Assembly (NCBI GenBank): GCA_034436045.1
Contig: DAOTVZ010000175.1
Span: 1 to 54,238 of the forward strand
Reading direction: 5' to 3'
DNA from: H111-94 sp034436045
GTDB lineage: Bacteria; Chloroflexota; Ktedonobacteria; Ktedonobacterales; Ktedonobacteraceae
Length of the DNA: 54,238 nucleotides
This document shows positions 31,396 through 39,945 of this stretch, piece by piece. The notes beneath the pieces were generated by a model. The model was given only the letters and a program-made list of their open reading frames with translations, searched no databases and was not told where the DNA came from. A program made the translations under genes and the position numbers. Every line of letters starts with the position of its first letter. Within the stretch, counting starts at the first letter, position 1.

Positions 31396-33729
31396 TTATT
31401 GCTGCTGATGGATAATCTTCCACAGCTTCTCCGGTTTGAGCGGCATATCGATGTGGGCCACGCCGAGGGCGTCGGCGACAGCGGCGACGACAGCCGGGGT
31501 AGAGCCAATCGTGCCGGCCTCACCGACGCCTTTGACACCGAGGGGATTGTGGGGTGTGGGGGTGACGGTGTGATCCAGCTCGAATGAAGGCAACTCGAAG
31601 GAGAGGGGCATGGCGTAATCCATAAAGGATGCCGTGAGCAACTGACCGTCTTCGCCGTAGACAACGCCCTCAAGGAGTGCCTGGCCTACACCCTGCGCGA
31701 TGCCGCCATGAACCTGGCCCTGCACCAACAAGGGGTTGATCTGGTTGCCACAGTCATCGACGGCGACGTAGCGCACAATTTGTGTATCGCCGGTCTCTTT
31801 ATCGACCTCAACGACGCAGATATGTGTGCCGAAGGGGAAGACGCAGGATTCCGGTTCGAAGAAGACAGTGGTTTCCAGGCCCGGCTCGATACCGGCGGGA
31901 AGGGTGTTTGACAGGTTAGCAGCGGCGGCAACATCCGTGAAGCTCACCGATTTCTGCGGGGAGCCTGCAACCGAGAATTTGCCATCCTCCAGGGTTACAT
32001 CGGAGGGGCTGGCCTCAAGCATATGTGCGGCGATCTGCTTCATCTTCTCTTTCAGGCGTTGGGCGGCCTGATAGACGGCGGAGCCACCGACGGCAGTGGT
32101 GCGGCTACCATAAGTGCCACGACCCTCCGGGGTGGAGTCGGTATCGCCATGCATAATTAAGATATTCTCGACAGGGATAGTGAATTCTTCGGCGACGATT
32201 TGGGCAAAGGTAGTTTCCTCACCCTGGCCATGTGGAGAGGAGCCGGTGTAGACCATGACAGTACCACTCTGCTCCACGCGCATGCGGGCGCTTTCGTAGA
32301 GGCCGACGGGTGCGGTACCTTTGGGGCCGAAGCCACAGATCTCGATGTAGGACGAGATGCCAATGCCCATCAGCTTACCTTCCTGGCGCTTTCGGGCCTG
32401 CTCGGCGCGCAGTTCCTGGTAGCCGATCAACTGCATGGCTTTGTTGAGGGCCAGTTCGTAATTGCCGGTGTCATAGACGGTGCCTGCCGATGAATGGTAG
32501 GGGAACTGGTCTGGCTTGACGAAGTTGATGCGACGGATCTCGGCGGGGTCTTTGCCGAGTTGGTGCGCGACCAGGTCCATGGCGCGCTCGGCGACATAGG
32601 TGGCCTCCGGGCGACCAGCACCGCGATAGGCGTCGGTAGGTACCTTATTTGTAAGAACGACATCGGAACTGAGGTGGACAGGAATATCGTAAGCGCCGCA
32701 GGAGACAGGCAGGCCGAAAGCGACCATGATGACATCGGAGAAAATCTGGCTGTAAGCGCCCATGTCAGAGATGCCATGGATTTTCAGACCGGTGACACGC
32801 CCCTCTTTGGTGGCGGCGACTTCGATGTAGTCAACTTGCCCGCGCCCGTGAATGGTGACAGCGAGATTCTCATCGCGTTCCTCGATCCATTTGACCGGGC
32901 GTCCCAGTTGCATGGTAGCGAAGGCGGCAACCATCTCTTCGGGATAAAGGTTGAGTTTGGCACCGAAGCCGCCGCCCACCTCTGGTACAATTACGCGCAC
33001 TTGATGTTGTGGCAGACCAAGTTGTGAGGAAAGCAAGTTGCGTAGCAGGTGTGGAATCTGGGAGGAACTCCAGACGGTGAGCATCTTGCTGGCCTTGTTG
33101 AACTCAGCGACGACGCCGCGTGTCTCCATTGAAGCGGGAGCGAGGCGCTGGTTCTCCAGGCGGGCTTTGACGACGATACCGCCATTGGCGACGGTCTCAG
33201 CGAAGATTTTATCCATCTCGTCGCTGGGGGGATGGTTGCTGAAGGCGATATTGGTGCCGAATTCCTCGTAGAGCAGTGGAGCGTCAGGCTGCATGGCCTT
33301 TTCGACATCGACAACTGCCGGTAGTGGCTCATAGTCAACATCAACCAGGTCGCGGGCATCACGTGCTGCGTAGCGGTCGTCGGCAATAACGACGGCGACG
33401 GGGTCACCATAGTAGCGCACTTTACCTTCAGCGAGGGGATAGCGCACGCCCATGCCGTTGGCGATGTGGCCGATGGGAACGGCTACCGGCACGACGCCAA
33501 CCTTGCCTTTGAGGTCGGCGGCGGTATAGACGGCGAGAACGCCAGGGTGCTTACGAGCGGCTTCGGTGTTGATGCTCTTGATGCGCGCGTGTCCATAGGG
33601 ACTGCGAACGACTGACATGTAAAGCATGCCGTAAAGCTTAATATCATCGACATAGGTAGCCTGACCGGTGATCAGGCGAGGGTCCTCGCGCCGCTTAATC
33701 GGCGCACCAACCATAGCTGCAATGCCCAT
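31396..33729 (-). CDS. coxL: Form II CO-dehydrogenase-like molybdenum hydroxylase large subunit (777 aa)
   Basis: The catalytic subunit binding the molybdopterin cofactor. Visible blocks are RREDPRLITGQATYVDDI at the N-terminus, VGGGFGAKLNLYPEE at 251-265 and KGVGEAGTIGSTP close to the C-terminus with the active-site Glu. The active-site loop reads AYRGAGR (367-373), the form II (BMS/OMP-type) signature, not AYRCSFR of proven form I CO dehydrogenases. CO oxidation is thus not assured; aldehydes or aromatic heterocycles are alternatives. AAAGGA precedes ATG 33729. Length is usual. Confidence 0.92.
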   Translation of the reverse strand: MGIAAMVGAPIKRREDPRLITGQATYVDDIKLYGMLYMSVVRSPYGHARIKSINTEAARKHPGVLAVYTAADLKGKVGVVPVAVPIGHIANGMGVRYPLAEGKVRYYGDPVAVVIADDRYAARDARDLVDVDYEPLPAVVDVEKAMQPDAPLLYEEFGTNIAFSNHPPSDEMDKIFAETVANGGIVVKARLENQRLAPASMETRGVVAEFNKASKMLTVWSSSQIPHLLRNLLSSQLGLPQHQVRVIVPEVGGGFGAKLNLYPEEMVAAFATMQLGRPVKWIEERDENLAVTIHGRGQVDYIEVAATKEGRVTGLKIHGISDMGAYSQIFSDVIMVAFGLPVSCGAYDIPVHLSSDVVLTNKVPTDAYRGAGRPEATYVAERAMDLVAHQLGKDPAEIRRINFVKPDQFPYHSSAGTVYDTGNYELALNKAMQLIGYQELRAEQARKRQEGKLMGIGISSYIEICGFGPKGTAPVGLYESARMRVEQSGTVMVYTGSSPHGQGEETTFAQIVAEEFTIPVENILIMHGDTDSTPEGRGTYGSRTTAVGGSAVYQAAQRLKEKMKQIAAHMLEASPSDVTLEDGKFSVAGSPQKSVSFTDVAAAANLSNTLPAGIEPGLETTVFFEPESCVFPFGTHICVVEVDKETGDTQIVRYVAVDDCGNQINPLLVQGQVHGGIAQGVGQALLEGVVYGEDGQLLTASFMDYAMPLSFELPSFELDHTVTPTPHNPLGVKGVGEAGTIGSTPAVVAAVADALGVAHIDMPLKPEKLWKIIHQQQ

Positions 33730-33831
33730 ACGTATGCATGTCCTTTCTCAAACGACGAGAAACGATACGGTAGCGAGACAGAGTTGAAGACAATGCCGAT
33801 ATGTAGTTTGCGTCTTGCAAGTCACCAGGGG

Positions 33832-34338
33832 CTAATCACCGGTGCTGACCGGCTCGGAGGCGCTTTCACGCATGCGTTCGGCAGCATACTGGACGGCGCG
33901 AACGATGTTCTGGTAGCCGGTGCAGCGGCAGATATTGCCTTCGAGGCCCTTACGAATCTCGGCTTCGGTTGGATTGGGGTTGTTTTTGAGCAACTGGTAG
34001 GAAGCCATAATCATGCCGGGGGTGCAGAAGCCACATTGTAGCCCGTGCTTCTCCCAGAAGCCTTCTTGAATGGGATGCAAGCCGCCTTCGGGAGCCAGCC
34101 CTTCAATGGTTGTGACCTCGGCTCCATCGGCCTGGACAGCCAGCACGGTACAGGATTTCACGGCCTCTCCATTTAACAGGACGACACAGGCACCGCACTG
34201 AGAGGTGTTGCAGCCGACATGCGTGCCGGTTAGGTCCAACACTTCACGTAAATAATGGACGAGCAGCATGCGCGGTTCGACTTCTGAATGATGCTCCTGA
34301 CCATTCACGGTAACGGTAATAGCGCGCTTCATCGTCAT
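33832..34338 (-). CDS. coxS: CO-dehydrogenase-like 2Fe-2S subunit (168 aa)
   Basis: Small iron-sulfur subunit with two [2Fe-2S] domains: the plant-ferredoxin-type cysteines C43, C48, C51 and C63 (GCNTSQCGAC) and the helical domain with QCGFCTPGM and NICRCTGYQNIV. It transfers electrons from the Mo site to FAD. It is the first gene of the cluster, an order (S-L-M) that differs from the M-S-L order of typical form I clusters. A Shine-Dalgarno-like AGGG lies before ATG 34338. Confidence 0.92.
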   Translation of the reverse strand: MTMKRAITVTVNGQEHHSEVEPRMLLVHYLREVLDLTGTHVGCNTSQCGACVVLLNGEAVKSCTVLAVQADGAEVTTIEGLAPEGGLHPIQEGFWEKHGLQCGFCTPGMIMASYQLLKNNPNPTEAEIRKGLEGNICRCTGYQNIVRAVQYAAERMRESASEPVSTGD

Positions 34339-34887
34339 TGATGGTCCCTGCCTTTCAATGATATTCGTTCATAAGGTAATCGAGAGACGGAAAAGAAGTA
34401 TTCCGTCTGATAGGTGCCGTGTGTAGGTTAGGTCTAGCAAGTACGCTAAGTGACTGCACGGCCAGTCATAAATCGGGGCATATTTCGCCCAATGATGGTT
34501 CTGGTCAGCCTGTGAAAGTATACGTCCTTTTACTTCAAATGGATGTATTGCTCTCTGGCATTGTGACCAGAAGCGTGTTTATCTGTAGTATACCCTACAG
34601 ACTAAATGGATGGCACTCCTTTCTCTTCATGCGGCCATGCCGAATGCTGTGAAGGTGTTGAAGCTATAGGCGCTAAATAGAGCGCCTGCCTGTTTCTTCT
34701 GAAGGTACCGGGGTACATGGCTCATCGACGCATTCAGGTAGACGACGTGATGAGTTTATGTAAGCGACCGACAAAATGTCGTATGGGAAAAAAATAGCAC
34801 ATGGAGAGTTGTGTTGTCAAATGCACTTTGCTGTCTTGCTGAGTGATGAAGTGGGATGTGCTGTGGCTTGATGAGGCAAGGAAAGGG
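34339..34887. other. 550-base region upstream of coxS
   Basis: No gene is convincing here. Visible structures are AGACGGAA/TTCCGTCT (34385-34392 and 34401-34408), a hairpin in the probable coxS leader; CTGTAG/CTACAG (34583-34588 and 34595-34600), overlapping a TATACT -10-like element on the minus strand; and GGCGCT/AGCGCC (34669-34674 and 34681-34686). The coxS promoter should lie here but I cannot fix it. Open frames across the region have no ribosome binding sites. Confidence 0.4.
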
Positions 34888-34913
34888 AACGCCAGGATCA
34901 ATGTCCTGGCGTT
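34888..34913 (-). terminator. Terminator overlapping the lipoprotein stop codon
   Basis: AACGCCAGGA (34888-34897) pairs perfectly with TCCTGGCGTT (34904-34913) around a six-base loop. The stop codon lies in the loop, so the last codons of the lipoprotein gene are part of the stem. Confidence 0.65.
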
Positions 34914-35533
34914 TGTGCATGTGTCCCTTTAGTGGGAGTTGCCTTTGTTGGAGTTGGAGAGACGACGATGACTGTGAAGTAGGCGGCGCGCGTTGAATCG
35001 ACCTGGCAGCCGGGTGTGCCGTTGGCCTGGAAGCTGACGGTGACGAAGGTGATATGGCCCAGGGCGTCGGTCTGACCGGCAGTGGAGATATAGAAGACGG
35101 CCAATCCGTCTTTGGTGGTAGTGACAGTTTGTGAAGTGGTTGCCCCATCGGGCCAGGTGACGGTGGCCGTCGCGGTTGCGCCTTCAATGCCCTGTGGATT
35201 GCCGTTGACATTTTGGACAAATTTGGCGTAGACGCCTACGGTGCTATTCAAAAGGGGCGAAGTGTTGGTAGCCCATGCGCCACACCAGTAGGGTGGCAAG
35301 GTGGGAGTTGGCGACATGTTGTTATTGCCATTCAGGTTGATAGTGACGGTAACAGGAGGCGCTCCCAGGCTGAGGTTGCTACTCGCTGTGCTGCCGCCAC
35401 ATGCAACGAGCAACACACTGAACAGAAAGAGTACGCCGACGGCGCAACACTTGCAGGTGGTTCCGAACGAAGTGCGGGACTTCTGCGAGAATAATAGTGA
35501 AAATGGTCGCTTAAACCGATAGTTTGCTTGCAT
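34898..35533 (-). CDS. Exported lipoprotein with Ig-like domain (211 aa)
   Basis: A basic N-terminus, a hydrophobic segment and the lipobox LLVACGG (Cys near residue 45) mark a lipoprotein anchored to the outer face of the membrane. After a Ser/Thr/Pro linker, the body (GIEGATATATVTWPDGATTS, then ALGHITFVTVSFQANGTPGC) looks like a bacterial Ig/Big-type beta-sandwich with two cysteines that may form a disulfide. The tail is Thr/Pro-rich (PTPTKATPTKGT). An extended -10 (TG-C-TATACT, minus strand, 35585-35577) gives a leader of ~37 bases. Function is unknown, likely cell-surface binding or adhesion. Confidence 0.75.
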   Translation of the reverse strand: MQANYRFKRPFSLLFSQKSRTSFGTTCKCCAVGVLFLFSVLLVACGGSTASSNLSLGAPPVTVTINLNGNNNMSPTPTLPPYWCGAWATNTSPLLNSTVGVYAKFVQNVNGNPQGIEGATATATVTWPDGATTSQTVTTTKDGLAVFYISTAGQTDALGHITFVTVSFQANGTPGCQVDSTRAAYFTVIVVSPTPTKATPTKGTHAQTPGH

Positions 35534-35740
35534 ATGTTATATGTTACCCTTATCTTGTTCAGAATATCTGGCCTTGAGTATAGCACAGGAGTCAGGCAAC
35601 ATTGCATAAATGTGAGCACGGCTACTATGAAAGTACTATACCTGGTTCAGAAAAGAGCCAGAGTGTCATCCTTGATGAAGAAAAACGCGCAGGAAGCAGG
35701 CTTTGTGGTGTGTGGAAGAGGGTGAGGTGTGGATAAGAAG

Positions 35741-35775
35741 CGCAGCGGTGGGCAGTACGTCTGCCCACCTCTGCG
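35741..35775 (-). terminator. Terminator of the cupredoxin gene
   Basis: A 15-bp stem with one mismatch joins 35741-35755 and 35761-35775 around a five-base loop; its core is GGTGGGCAG/CTGCCCACC. It lies 25 bases after the cupredoxin stop on the minus strand. Confidence 0.75.
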
Positions 35776-35800
35776 TGAAAGGTCTCTCTAGTGAGGGGCC

Positions 35801-36187
35801 TTATTTCACTGTCACTGTCAGGTTCATACCACTGTGAATGCTACAGTAGAGATGATAAGTACCGGGAGTAGTGAATGGAGGAGTAAGGTGTGAGTCGTTG
35901 CCAACGAAGTTGATATTGATAGTCGGGGCACCTGGCTCCTGCTTGGGAACCTGTTTGCCGTTGACCCAGCTTCCATTGAGGATAATGTGCGGGGATGAAC
36001 TCTTATCAACCAGATTAAGCGATTGTCCTTGCTTGATAGTGACACTGGTCTGGATAAAGTCTGCCCCTCCCATATCAACTTCGACGGCGTTAGCGGCGGC
36101 CTGAGAACTGTCCTTAATGCTACAAGCGGCAAGGCCAAGCGAGAGTAGAGCTAGCATGGCCAGGAGAAGAAACCACTTCTTATGCAT
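35801..36187 (-). CDS. Cupredoxin-like lipoprotein (128 aa)
   Basis: A signal peptide ends in the lipobox LGLAACS (Cys near 22). The mature domain has plastocyanin-type copper ligands: His in SSPHIIL, then Cys, His and Met in YHLYCSIHSGMNLTV at the C-terminus. It probably carries electrons at the outer membrane face for a respiratory oxidase or reductase. AAAGGA lies seven bases before ATG 36187. It is monocistronic, ending at the strong hairpin at 35741-35775. Its proximity to the cox cluster may be fortuitous. Confidence 0.85.
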   Translation of the reverse strand: MHKKWFLLLAMLALLSLGLAACSIKDSSQAAANAVEVDMGGADFIQTSVTIKQGQSLNLVDKSSSPHIILNGSWVNGKQVPKQEPGAPTININFVGNDSHLTPPFTTPGTYHLYCSIHSGMNLTVTVK

Positions 36188-36330
36188 AAAAAAGTCCTTT
36201 CAATTGCTATGATGTAGCGATATGCTTCTGTTTAGAGCTTATGGCACCCCTGTTTTGGTTGGATAGATAAAGGTCTGGTGCCACTCTGCTATGCTTATCT
36301 TAACTATAGCAAATAGTATCCAACATAGGA

Positions 36331-36361
36331 AAGAGACAAGGGCATTTGTTCCTTGTCTCTT
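36331..36361. repeat. Perfect 11-bp hairpin in an empty intergenic region
   Basis: AAGAGACAAGG (36331-36341) and CCTTGTCTCTT (36351-36361) form a perfect stem with a nine-base loop. It lies between the cupredoxin start and the tRNA terminator, where I see no gene; it may mark the end of an unrecognised transcript. Reading frames crossing it (for example 36239-36469, minus) are not convincing. Confidence 0.4.
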
Positions 36362-36507
36362 GCTCTGTCGTTGCTCCATTGTAGCAAATATGTGGGAAAA
36401 AGGGAATGGTTTTCTCAGCGTGTTAGAGAGGGCATACGGAGAGGTGAAGTCAACTTTGAAGGAGAGCAAGAGGAGATAATTTAGGAAGTCTATTCTCTGT
36501 AAGAGAG

Positions 36508-36546
36508 AAGCGCTTCAAGTCACTTGCCAAGCGACTTGAGGCGCTT
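36508..36546 (-). terminator. Terminator of the tRNA-Glu gene
   Basis: A 14-bp stem with one wobble joins 36508-36521 and 36533-36546 (AAGCGCTTCAAGTC and its complement), with a further short CTTG/CAAG stem inside the loop. On the minus strand it is followed by a pyrimidine-rich CTTCTCTCTT. It lies ~16 bases after the tRNA 3' end. Confidence 0.75.
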
Positions 36547-36562
36547 CATCTGGGTTAATGAG

Positions 36563-36636
36563 TAGCGCATACGGGATTCGAACCCGTGATCTCCGCCTTG
36601 AGAGGGCGATGTCCTGGACCGCTAGACGAATGCGCC
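36563..36636 (-). tRNA. tRNA-Glu, anticodon CUC
   Basis: All arms fold on the minus strand: a 7-bp acceptor stem (GGCGCAT with ATGCGCT, first pair G-U), D-arm GTCTAGCGGTCCAGGAC, anticodon stem TCGCC/GGCGG with loop CTCTCAA giving anticodon CTC, and T-arm ACGGG-TTCGAAT-CCCGT. The sequence closely follows bacterial tRNA-Glu. It decodes GAG. CCA is not encoded. A consensus promoter and a terminator flank it, so it is a single-gene unit. Confidence 0.95.
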
Positions 36637-36653
36637 CTGTACTTACGGGCTAT

Positions 36654-36682
36654 ATAATAACCTGTCACGCTGAACTTGTCAA
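36654..36682 (-). promoter_or_regulatory. Promoter of the tRNA-Glu gene
   Basis: On the minus strand TTGACA (36682-36677) is followed after exactly 17 bases by TATTAT (36659-36654). The predicted start lies ~11 bases before the mature tRNA 5' end. Confidence 0.85.
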
Positions 36683-36737
36683 TAGGTTTGCTGGCAAGAT
36701 AGGGGGTATTGTTGCTTAGATGGCATGGGAAGAAGTG

Positions 36738-36786
36738 TCATCACCCCTGTGAAAAATCCAGTGACAGATATTTAGAGGGGTGATGA
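36738..36786 (-). terminator. Terminator-like hairpin after the GH65 gene
   Basis: TCATCACCCCT (36738-36748) is perfectly complementary to AGGGGTGATGA (36776-36786) with a 27-base loop, beginning 18 bases after the GH65 stop on the minus strand. The loop holds CAGTGACAGAT, also found in the coxM hairpin. Confidence 0.6.
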
Positions 36787-36804
36787 GATACGATGGTATA
36801 TGGT

Positions 36805-39057
36805 TCAGGGGCGCAGATCGAAGTGCCTGGGTTGACCTCTGTACTGGCAGGTGAAGGACAGGCATTTCCATCCGTCTGGCAGGCGTGGGTTGACGGTAAA
36901 GCCTTCTTCGGTCAGGCGGAGACCGGCAAAGCCGAAGATGGCGGCTTGCCAGACGGCCCCGGCGCAGGCGGCGTGGATACCTTCCGGGGTATTGCCACGC
37001 AGGTTTTTGAGATCGACTAGAGCACCCTTCATGAAAAGCTGGTAAGCAGTATCGATATGACCAAGCTCGCAGGCCAGGATGGCATGGAAGGCGGGGGTGA
37101 GGGATGAGCCAAAGTCATGGTCGGTGATGGGATAGTAATAGTCCCAGTTGACTTTTTTGGTCTTAAGATCGAACTGATCGTCCAGCACAGTCAGGAGCAT
37201 CAGGACATCGGCTTGCTTGATGATGCGAAATTTTTGTATATTTTCTACGCCGAGGATGCCCTGATATGAGTCGGTACGCCCTTCGTATTTGCTCTGATCT
37301 AATGGCTCAAGGTTGAAGAAACCGTCAAACTGCTCGAAGAGGCCAGTAGCTTTATCCTGTGGGATGCGGATGTGTGCGGCTACATCGTGCAGGTGGTCGA
37401 GATGGGACTGGTCCAGGTGTAGTTGGCCTGCCAGGGCCTGTGCTTTGTTCGGGTCATGCTGCTGGAGCCAGTTCCAGATGGCGAGGCCATACAGGATATT
37501 TTGTCGTGCCATGTAGTTAGTGTAGGCATTATTATTGACATGTTCATGCCATTCGTCGGGGCCGATCACGTTGGTATACTCGTAGTCATGGTGCTGCTCA
37601 TTGTATTCAGCGCGGCTGGCCCAGAACAGGGCGGTGCTCAGGAGCATTTCGGCCCCGTACTCGCACATAAAAGCGTCGTCGCCGGTGACACGCCAGTACT
37701 CCACGACGGCATGAGCGATACTGGCAGTGATATGCAGTTCAAGGAAACCATTGAGAACAGGGATGATCTCGCCTGTTTCAGGGTGAATGATGGAGGAAGG
37801 CGTGGTTTCTTCGCCGCTCAACGTACTTTCCCAGGGATATTGTGCGCCTTCGTACCCGTTGCTGGCCGCTTTGGCGCGTGCTGCCGGTAATAGATGATAG
37901 CGATAGAGGAGAAGATTGCGAGCGATGTGCGGCAGAACGTAGGTGAAGAAGGGCAGCATAAAGATTTCTGTGTCGTGGAAGACATGACCGCGATAGCCAA
38001 AGCCGGTAAGGCCTTTAGCGGCGATGCTGTAGCGGCTGTCATGAGGAGAGACATTGATGCGCAGTTGATAGAGGTTGAAACGCATACCGAGTTGAGCTTC
38101 GTTATCACCCTCGATGACGACATCTGCTCTCTGCCAGTAGTCTTGCCAGGCGGCTTTGTTCAGCGCCAGCAGGCGGTCGTAGACGCCATGGGTGGGATGG
38201 GTTTTGCTTAAGACAGTATCTTGTATTTCAAGTGGGAGTGGGGCTTGTGTGTCTAATGTGGATTTGGGTGCGGCAGGATAGAGTATCTCGCGGTGATGTC
38301 TGAGGGCGGCATGGACGGGTTCGACGCCATCGCGTGAAGTATACATCACGACAAGTTTTTCGGTAGTGATAGTTTGTCCTGCGTTCAATTTGCCGCGTAG
38401 TCTAATACTGGGCGAGATGTCGGAGTCAATCAGTTCTTGCTCGAAACCGGCCATGTTGGTACTGAAGCTCATCGTTTGTGCCAACCGAACCTGTGTTGTG
38501 TGTGTCTGGCTGAGCAGCCAGATGATGTTGTCGTCGTGTCCCTGTTCCTGCGTTTCCCAATGCATGACGTTGTAGTTGCCGACGGCGGTATTAAGGCTGG
38601 CCCACAGAATGATGGCCATATGCTGGTTTTCCGCTGTGACACTGTAACGGATGATGCCAACGTGTTCGTCGGCCAGGCTGGCGAAACGCTCGCTGTGAAT
38701 TGTGGCGACCGCCCCGTTGGGACTCTGCCAGCGTACTGTGCGAGAGAGGGTACCATCGCGCAGATTCAGGCTGCGTTCATAGCGCAATATTTTACCTTGA
38801 TCGAGGCGGAAGCGTTCACCATTGATAAAGAGCTTGATTGGTAGCCAGTCTGGTGCGTTGGCAAGCTCTTCCTTTGCGACGGGAATGTCATCGAAGACGC
38901 CGAAGAGCAGAGTCGCCGGGTTGGCCCCCAGAAAGCCTTCTTCAAACGTTCCACGTGTGCAGAAGTATCCGTTGCCAATAGTAAAAACCGTTTCCTGGCT
39001 GTGAAGATGTCTGGGCGTGGTATCAAAAGATTGTTCTTTAACCTGCCAAAGACTCAC
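36805..39057 (-). CDS. GH65 family disaccharide phosphorylase (750 aa)
   Basis: Family 65 enzymes split maltose, trehalose, kojibiose or similar alpha-glucosides with phosphate, giving beta-glucose 1-phosphate and a sugar. The N-terminal beta-sandwich contains FTIGNGYFCTRGTFEEG; the (alpha/alpha)6 barrel has GYRGHVFHDTEIFMLPF and the catalytic Glu (E502) in IGPDEWHEHVNNNAYTN. The GTG start at 39057 has AAGGA about nine bases upstream; the longer frame from 39084 does not. It follows the beta-phosphoglucomutase gene on the same strand and its product is that enzyme's substrate. The exact disaccharide cannot be read from the sequence. Confidence 0.88.
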   Translation of the reverse strand: MSLWQVKEQSFDTTPRHLHSQETVFTIGNGYFCTRGTFEEGFLGANPATLLFGVFDDIPVAKEELANAPDWLPIKLFINGERFRLDQGKILRYERSLNLRDGTLSRTVRWQSPNGAVATIHSERFASLADEHVGIIRYSVTAENQHMAIILWASLNTAVGNYNVMHWETQEQGHDDNIIWLLSQTHTTQVRLAQTMSFSTNMAGFEQELIDSDISPSIRLRGKLNAGQTITTEKLVVMYTSRDGVEPVHAALRHHREILYPAAPKSTLDTQAPLPLEIQDTVLSKTHPTHGVYDRLLALNKAAWQDYWQRADVVIEGDNEAQLGMRFNLYQLRINVSPHDSRYSIAAKGLTGFGYRGHVFHDTEIFMLPFFTYVLPHIARNLLLYRYHLLPAARAKAASNGYEGAQYPWESTLSGEETTPSSIIHPETGEIIPVLNGFLELHITASIAHAVVEYWRVTGDDAFMCEYGAEMLLSTALFWASRAEYNEQHHDYEYTNVIGPDEWHEHVNNNAYTNYMARQNILYGLAIWNWLQQHDPNKAQALAGQLHLDQSHLDHLHDVAAHIRIPQDKATGLFEQFDGFFNLEPLDQSKYEGRTDSYQGILGVENIQKFRIIKQADVLMLLTVLDDQFDLKTKKVNWDYYYPITDHDFGSSLTPAFHAILACELGHIDTAYQLFMKGALVDLKNLRGNTPEGIHAACAGAVWQAAIFGFAGLRLTEEGFTVNPRLPDGWKCLSFTCQYRGQPRHFDLRP

Positions 39058-39123
39058 GAAATGTATCCTTCCTACAGAGAACAAGAGTAATGTTATAGCC
39101 TGTTGCTGTCGGTTCTTGACTGA

Positions 39124-39768
39124 CTAAGCCAGCAAATCGGCCAGGTGTTTGTTTGCCAGCGTTGGCAGCACTTTGTCAGCATGTTGGAAGCGTTCAGCAG
39201 GGCCGATGCCGAGTGCTGTCATTCCGGCGGCTTTAATGGCCTCGATGCCAACGTCCGCATCTTCTACGCCCAGACAGCTTCTGGTGGGGACGCGGACGAG
39301 ACCAGCAGCGTAGACGAAGATGTCGGGAGCCGGTTTGCTGTTGACGACGCTATATCCATCAGCAATGCCGTCGAACAAGGAGACAATGCCGAGTCGTTCA
39401 AGCACAGTCATGCAATTTTTGCTGGCGGATGCGACCGCCGTTTTGATAGAGGCGTTGCGAATTTCTTGCAGAAGTTGGACGCCACCGGGGACAATGTCGG
39501 CGGGCGTCATCTGGTTGATCAGTTCATTGTAGTAGCGATTTTTTCGCTCCATCATTTCTTCGAATTGTTCCTCTGAAACTTTGCGACCCTTGAGCAAGTA
39601 TTGGAGCGACTCGCGGCGTCCGACACCGCGCAAGTGAGCGTCGTTCTCTTCACGGGTAAAGGGGATACCTTCCTCATCAGCGAGACGTTTCCAGGCGCGG
39701 TAATGGTACTCAGAGGTGTCGGTGAGTACGCCGTCGAGGTCAAAAATGATTGCACGTGGTTGTTGCAT
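39124..39768 (-). CDS. pgmB: Beta-phosphoglucomutase (214 aa)
   Basis: A HAD-superfamily enzyme turning beta-glucose 1-phosphate into glucose 6-phosphate. The nucleophile D10 and acid/base D12 lie in FDLDGVLTD; the cap has HLRGVGRRESL, motif II/III are VASASKN and NSKPAPDIFVYAA, and motif IV is GVEDADVGIEAIKAAGM. ATG 39768 is chosen because GGAG lies nine bases upstream; the frame extends to 39849 without a ribosome binding site. It is the first gene of an operon with the GH65 phosphorylase, a standard pairing. Confidence 0.92.
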   Translation of the reverse strand: MQQPRAIIFDLDGVLTDTSEYHYRAWKRLADEEGIPFTREENDAHLRGVGRRESLQYLLKGRKVSEEQFEEMMERKNRYYNELINQMTPADIVPGGVQLLQEIRNASIKTAVASASKNCMTVLERLGIVSLFDGIADGYSVVNSKPAPDIFVYAAGLVRVPTRSCLGVEDADVGIEAIKAAGMTALGIGPAERFQHADKVLPTLANKHLADLLA

Positions 39769-39906
39769 CGTCTCAAGCTCCATTATCTGGTTATCTGACG
39801 GTAAAGGGCATATGTGCCGGTCTAACTCTCTCGATGCATAAACGTACACGAAGGCCAGGATGTGTACAGCGATAAGGTATGCCGGAGAGTTTTTTTTCTT
39901 TCCGTC

Positions 39907-39935
39907 ATTCTAACATGTTGCCGCAAGGGTATCAA
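39907..39935 (-). promoter_or_regulatory. Promoter of the pgmB-GH65 operon
   Basis: On the minus strand TTGATA (39935-39930) and TAGAAT (39912-39907) are 17 bases apart. It lies just downstream of the VOC gene stop and gives a ~130-base leader. Confidence 0.6.
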
Positions 39936-39945
39936 AAAAGAAGGA

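Noticed and set aside
31396..33729. Form I (true CO dehydrogenase) assignment for CoxL
   Set aside because: The active-site loop is AYRGAGR, not AYRCSFR, so CO oxidation cannot be claimed from sequence.
34756..35220. Minus-strand 154-codon frame downstream of and overlapping the lipoprotein gene
   Set aside because: Pro/Ser-rich out-of-frame shadow that crosses the terminator hairpin at 34888-34913.
36239..36469. Minus-strand 76-codon frame with a hydrophobic stretch
   Set aside because: It runs through a perfect hairpin at 36331-36361 and lacks a ribosome binding site; probably non-coding.
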